Shown here piece by piece: positions 6,986-8,582 of a stretch of 8,582 bases of DNA. Within the stretch, counting starts at the first letter, position 1, and each line of letters opens with the position of its first letter. The DNA is from Candidatus Fermentibacterota bacterium. GTDB lineage: Bacteria > JAFGKV01. Below the pieces are notes generated by a model. The model was not told the origin of the DNA. It saw only the letters and a list, made by a program, of their open reading frames with translations, and searched no databases. Location of the stretch: assembly GCA_016928395.1 (NCBI GenBank), contig JAFGKV010000130.1, positions 1 to 8,582 on the forward strand. Direction: 5' to 3'. Made by a program: the position numbers and the translations under genes.

Positions 6986-8007
6986 AGAAGCACCTCAACA
7001 CCCTGTTTGTCACTACTCAAGGGGCGTGGCTCTCCAAGGAGGGCGAAGCAGTGGCCGTATCGGTCGAAAGAGAGGTCCGACTTCGGGTCCCCGTTCACCT
7101 CCTGGAAAGTATCGTTTGCTTTGGCAATGTCTCCATGAGTCCGTTCCTGATGGCCCATTGCGCTGAGGCCGGAGTGGGCATCTCGTTTCTGACGGAACAT
7201 GGAAAGTTCCTGGCTCGGGTGGAAGGTCCCGTGTCGGGCAATGTCCGTCTTCGCCGCACGCAGTACCGGTGGGCGGATGATCCTGAACTCAGCGCCGCTC
7301 TTGCACGGGCGTTCGTGGTGGGCAAGATCGCGAACAGTCGCATGGTCCTCCAGCGCGCAGCCCGAGACCACCCAGAGAGAAGAAAGGGTCTGACACCGGC
7401 GGTGGACGCTCTCGCCGGGAGTGTCAAACAAGTTCAGCAGGCCTGCTCCGTGGAGACGATTCGGGGGATCGAAGGGGAGGCGGCCCGAACCTACTTCGGT
7501 GTGTTCCGTGAGCTTGTCGTGGTGGGCGAGAGTGAGTTCCGCTTTGAGGGTCGCACGCGAAGGCCACCTCGGGACGAGGTCAATGCGCTGCTCTCGTTCA
7601 TCTACGTGCTTCTGCTTCACGATATACGTTCTGCGCTTGAGTCTGTGGGAATGGACCCACAGGTTGGCTTCCTGCATCGAGACCGGCCTGGGCGTCCCAG
7701 CCTCGGTCTCGACTTGATGGAGGAGCTTCGTCCTGTTCTGGCAGACCGACTTGCGCTCACGCTTATCAACCGACGACAGGTACGGGCGCGAGGATTCGAG
7801 CGCCAGGAGGCCGGTGGTGTCTTCATGAATGATGAGACCCGGCGCACGACGCTTCTCGCCTACCAAGAACGGAAGAAGGAGGAAGTGCTCCATCCTTTCC
7901 TGGGGGAGAAATGCACGATTGGTGCGGTTCCCCGCATTCAGGCTCTCCTGCTATCCAGGAGGCTAAGAGGGGATCTCGATGCCTACCCGCCCTTCTTCTG
8001 GCGCTAG
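6982..8007 (+). CDS. cas1: Cas1, CRISPR integrase
   Basis: This 341-residue integrase subunit inserts prespacers at the leader-repeat junction. It begins with family-typical MKKHLNTLFVTTQGAWLSKEGE. Probable metal-binding residues are Glu164 in RGIEGEAARTYF, His232 in FLHRDRPGRPSLGLDLMEELRP, and Asp244 within the same stretch, with Glu247/248 close by. The C terminus, RLRGDLDAYPPFFWR, is the type I-C ending. The start is TTG 6982, which overlaps the cas4 stop as TTGA. It is chosen because it yields the exact family N terminus and no ATG or GTG does so; the site before it is weak, so coupling to cas4 is likely. The gene appears complete. Confidence 0.97.
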   Translation: MKKHLNTLFVTTQGAWLSKEGEAVAVSVEREVRLRVPVHLLESIVCFGNVSMSPFLMAHCAEAGVGISFLTEHGKFLARVEGPVSGNVRLRRTQYRWADDPELSAALARAFVVGKIANSRMVLQRAARDHPERRKGLTPAVDALAGSVKQVQQACSVETIRGIEGEAARTYFGVFRELVVVGESEFRFEGRTRRPPRDEVNALLSFIYVLLLHDIRSALESVGMDPQVGFLHRDRPGRPSLGLDLMEELRPVLADRLALTLINRRQVRARGFERQEAGGVFMNDETRRTTLLAYQERKKEEVLHPFLGEKCTIGAVPRIQALLLSRRLRGDLDAYPPFFWR

Positions 8008-8018
8008 GAGGACCAGCC

Positions 8019-8309
8019 ATGATGGTGGTTGTGAGCTACGACGTTTCGACCAAGGACCGCGAGGGAGAACGCCGGCTGCGCCGCGTGGCCAAGGCTTGTT
8101 TGGACTACGGGCAAAGGGTGCAGAACTCGGTGTTTGAATGTCTGCTGGATCCCGAACAGTGGTCTCGACTCAGACTGCGTCTGTTTGATGAATACGACCC
8201 CGAGGAGGACAGCCTCAGATTCTACTTTCTAGGAGCCAACTACCAACGGAGGATAGAGCACCACGGTGCGAAGCAAGTCCCGGATCTTGCTGGCCCTCTG
8301 GTGCTGTGA
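8019..8309 (+). CDS. cas2: Cas2, adaptation complex subunit
   Basis: This 96-residue ferredoxin-fold protein dimerises between two Cas1 dimers to form the spacer integration complex. The N terminus MMVVVSYDVSTKDREGERRLRRVAKAC contains the conserved Asp8 of the first strand, and YGQRVQNSVFEC (29-40) is strongly typical. AGGAGG (8006-8011) overlaps the cas1 stop and lies 7 nt before ATG 8019. A second ATG follows at once (8022), but 8019 has the better spacing. The frame is open further upstream to 7911, but that extension overlaps cas1 and has no family resemblance, so it is excluded. It is the last gene before the leader. Confidence 0.97.
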   Translation: MMVVVSYDVSTKDREGERRLRRVAKACLDYGQRVQNSVFECLLDPEQWSRLRLRLFDEYDPEEDSLRFYFLGANYQRRIEHHGAKQVPDLAGPLVL

Positions 8310-8317
8310 TCTCTGAG

Positions 8318-8447
8318 CGCGAACCACAGGCAACCATGCGAACTGTAGAAGATTCGCGTACAGTCGAAAATGGCTTGACATGAGGGTCTTGGCTTGTTGT
8401 TCACCGCAATCGGTGTGGCCAGCAGCGATGGCAGAGCGTGGTTCGCG
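8318..8447. repeat. 10-bp inverted repeat pair within the leader
   Basis: CGCGAACCAC at 8318-8327 and its exact reverse complement GTGGTTCGCG at 8438-8447 are 110 nt apart. They bracket the candidate -35 box and the smaller CACCG/CGGTG hairpin. A perfect 10-bp pair is unlikely by chance in 186 bp. It could be a pair of protein sites or a long-range RNA or DNA fold; this is inference. Confidence 0.55.
8375..8403 (+). promoter_or_regulatory. candidate array promoter
   Basis: TTGACA at 8375-8380 is a consensus -35 box. With a 17-nt spacer, the -10 would be TGTTCA (8398-8403), a poor match. Transcription from here would begin about 85 nt upstream of the first repeat, a usual distance for CRISPR leaders. 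The -35 is clear; the promoter as a whole is tentative. Confidence 0.4.
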
Positions 8448-8495
8448 AAATGAGCGCCAGAATGTGGCGGAAATACGTGAGTTGTAATGACTAGG

Positions 8496-8582
8496 GTCGC
8501 CCCCCGCGCGGGGGCGTGGATTGAAACACATCACATCACCCCCCCCAGTCCAGTTTGACGTCGTCGCCCCCCGCGCGGGGGC
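8496..8582 (+). CRISPR. type I-C CRISPR array, first repeat and spacer (cut by window edge)
   Basis: Repeat 1 (8496-8527, 32 nt) starts GTCGCCCCCC and ends GTGGATTGAAAC, the classic type I-C repeat form. GCCCCC (8499-8504) pairs with GGGGGC (8510-8515) as a hairpin; Cas5c would be expected to cut at its 3' base and leave an 11-nt handle TGGATTGAAAC (8517-8527). Spacer 1 is 35 nt (8528-8562), contains a doubled ACATC followed by a run of eight C, and is the leader-proximal, so presumably newest, spacer. Repeat 2 (8563-8582) matches the first 20 nt of repeat 1 exactly before the window ends. The ATTGAAAC end faces away from the leader, so the array is read on the + strand. Confidence 0.95.

Larger units (their letters stand above)
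8310..8495 (+). promoter_or_regulatory. CRISPR leader
   Basis: This 186-bp stretch between cas2 and the first repeat has no plausible gene. It is in the expected place for the leader that carries the array promoter and guides spacer integration. A perfect -35 box, TTGACA, is at 8375-8380; the matching -10 region 17 nt downstream is weak (TGTTCA, 8398-8403). A better -10-like TGTAAT is at 8483-8488 but lacks a -35. The stretch holds three inverted repeats: CGCGAACCAC (8318-8327) with GTGGTTCGCG (8438-8447); CACCG-CAAT-CGGTG (8402-8415); and CGCCA-GAATG-TGGCG (8455-8469). No T-run terminator for the cas transcript is seen, so read-through into the array is possible. Confidence 0.75.

Noticed and set aside
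6811-7893. Reverse-strand open frame of 360 codons lying antisense to cas1, longer than cas1 itself
   Set aside because: cas1 on the + strand has full family motifs; the antisense frame shows no domain and is best explained by the codon bias of a G+C-rich gene leaving one reverse frame free of stops.
7911-8018. N-terminal extension of cas2 (36 extra residues)
   Set aside because: It overlaps the end of cas1 and shows no Cas2 resemblance, while ATG 8019 has AGGAGG at good spacing and gives the family N terminus.
8483-8488. TGTAAT as the -10 box of the array promoter
   Set aside because: It matches the -10 consensus at 5 of 6 bases, but no -35-like sequence lies 16-18 nt upstream, and initiation would fall at the edge of the first repeat; kept only as a note in the leader entry.
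8229-8534. Reverse-strand open frame beginning MMCFNPRPRAGGD
   Set aside because: The CFNPRPRAGGD string is the antisense translation of the type I-C CRISPR repeat, a familiar false protein; the rest is leader and the cas2 end.

Overview
The window carries a complete, apparently intact type I-C (formerly Dvulg) CRISPR-Cas locus. Reading along the + strand, it holds a tRNA-Lys(TTT) gene with an intrinsic terminator, about 430 bp with no recognisable gene, seven cas genes in the order cas3, cas5c, cas8c, cas7c, cas4, cas1, cas2, a leader of about 186 bp, and the first repeat, first spacer and partial second repeat of an array that runs off the right edge. Host: a G+C-rich bacterium whose tRNA gene does not encode the full CCA tail and which uses GTG and TTG starts freely. 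The sequence does not support a more exact taxonomic call.

All genes lie on one strand and are packed like an operon. The gaps are 16 bp (cas3-cas5c), 3 bp (cas5c-cas8c), 36 bp (cas8c-cas7c), 4-bp overlaps at cas7c-cas4 (GTGA) and cas4-cas1 (TTGA), and 11 bp (cas1-cas2). As is known for this subtype there is no cas6; Cas5c is the likely crRNA endonuclease. Cas5c, Cas8c and Cas7c (plus a Cas11c made from an internal start in cas8c) would form the crRNA-guided Cascade complex. Cas3 would unwind and degrade the marked DNA. Cas1, Cas2 and Cas4 would acquire new spacers at the leader end of the array.

No gene in the window points to an undescribed system. The most informative details lie beneath the gene level: a near-ideal Shine-Dalgarno plus in-frame GTG inside cas8c that should yield a 123-residue Cas11c small subunit; a repeat/hairpin that includes the cas8c stop codon just before the high-copy Cas7c gene; a leader with a 10-bp perfect inverted repeat and two smaller ones; and an unassigned region upstream of cas3 with an 11-bp-spaced repeat motif and two potential hairpins. 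The cas3 start is uncertain; the ATG at 560 is preferred.
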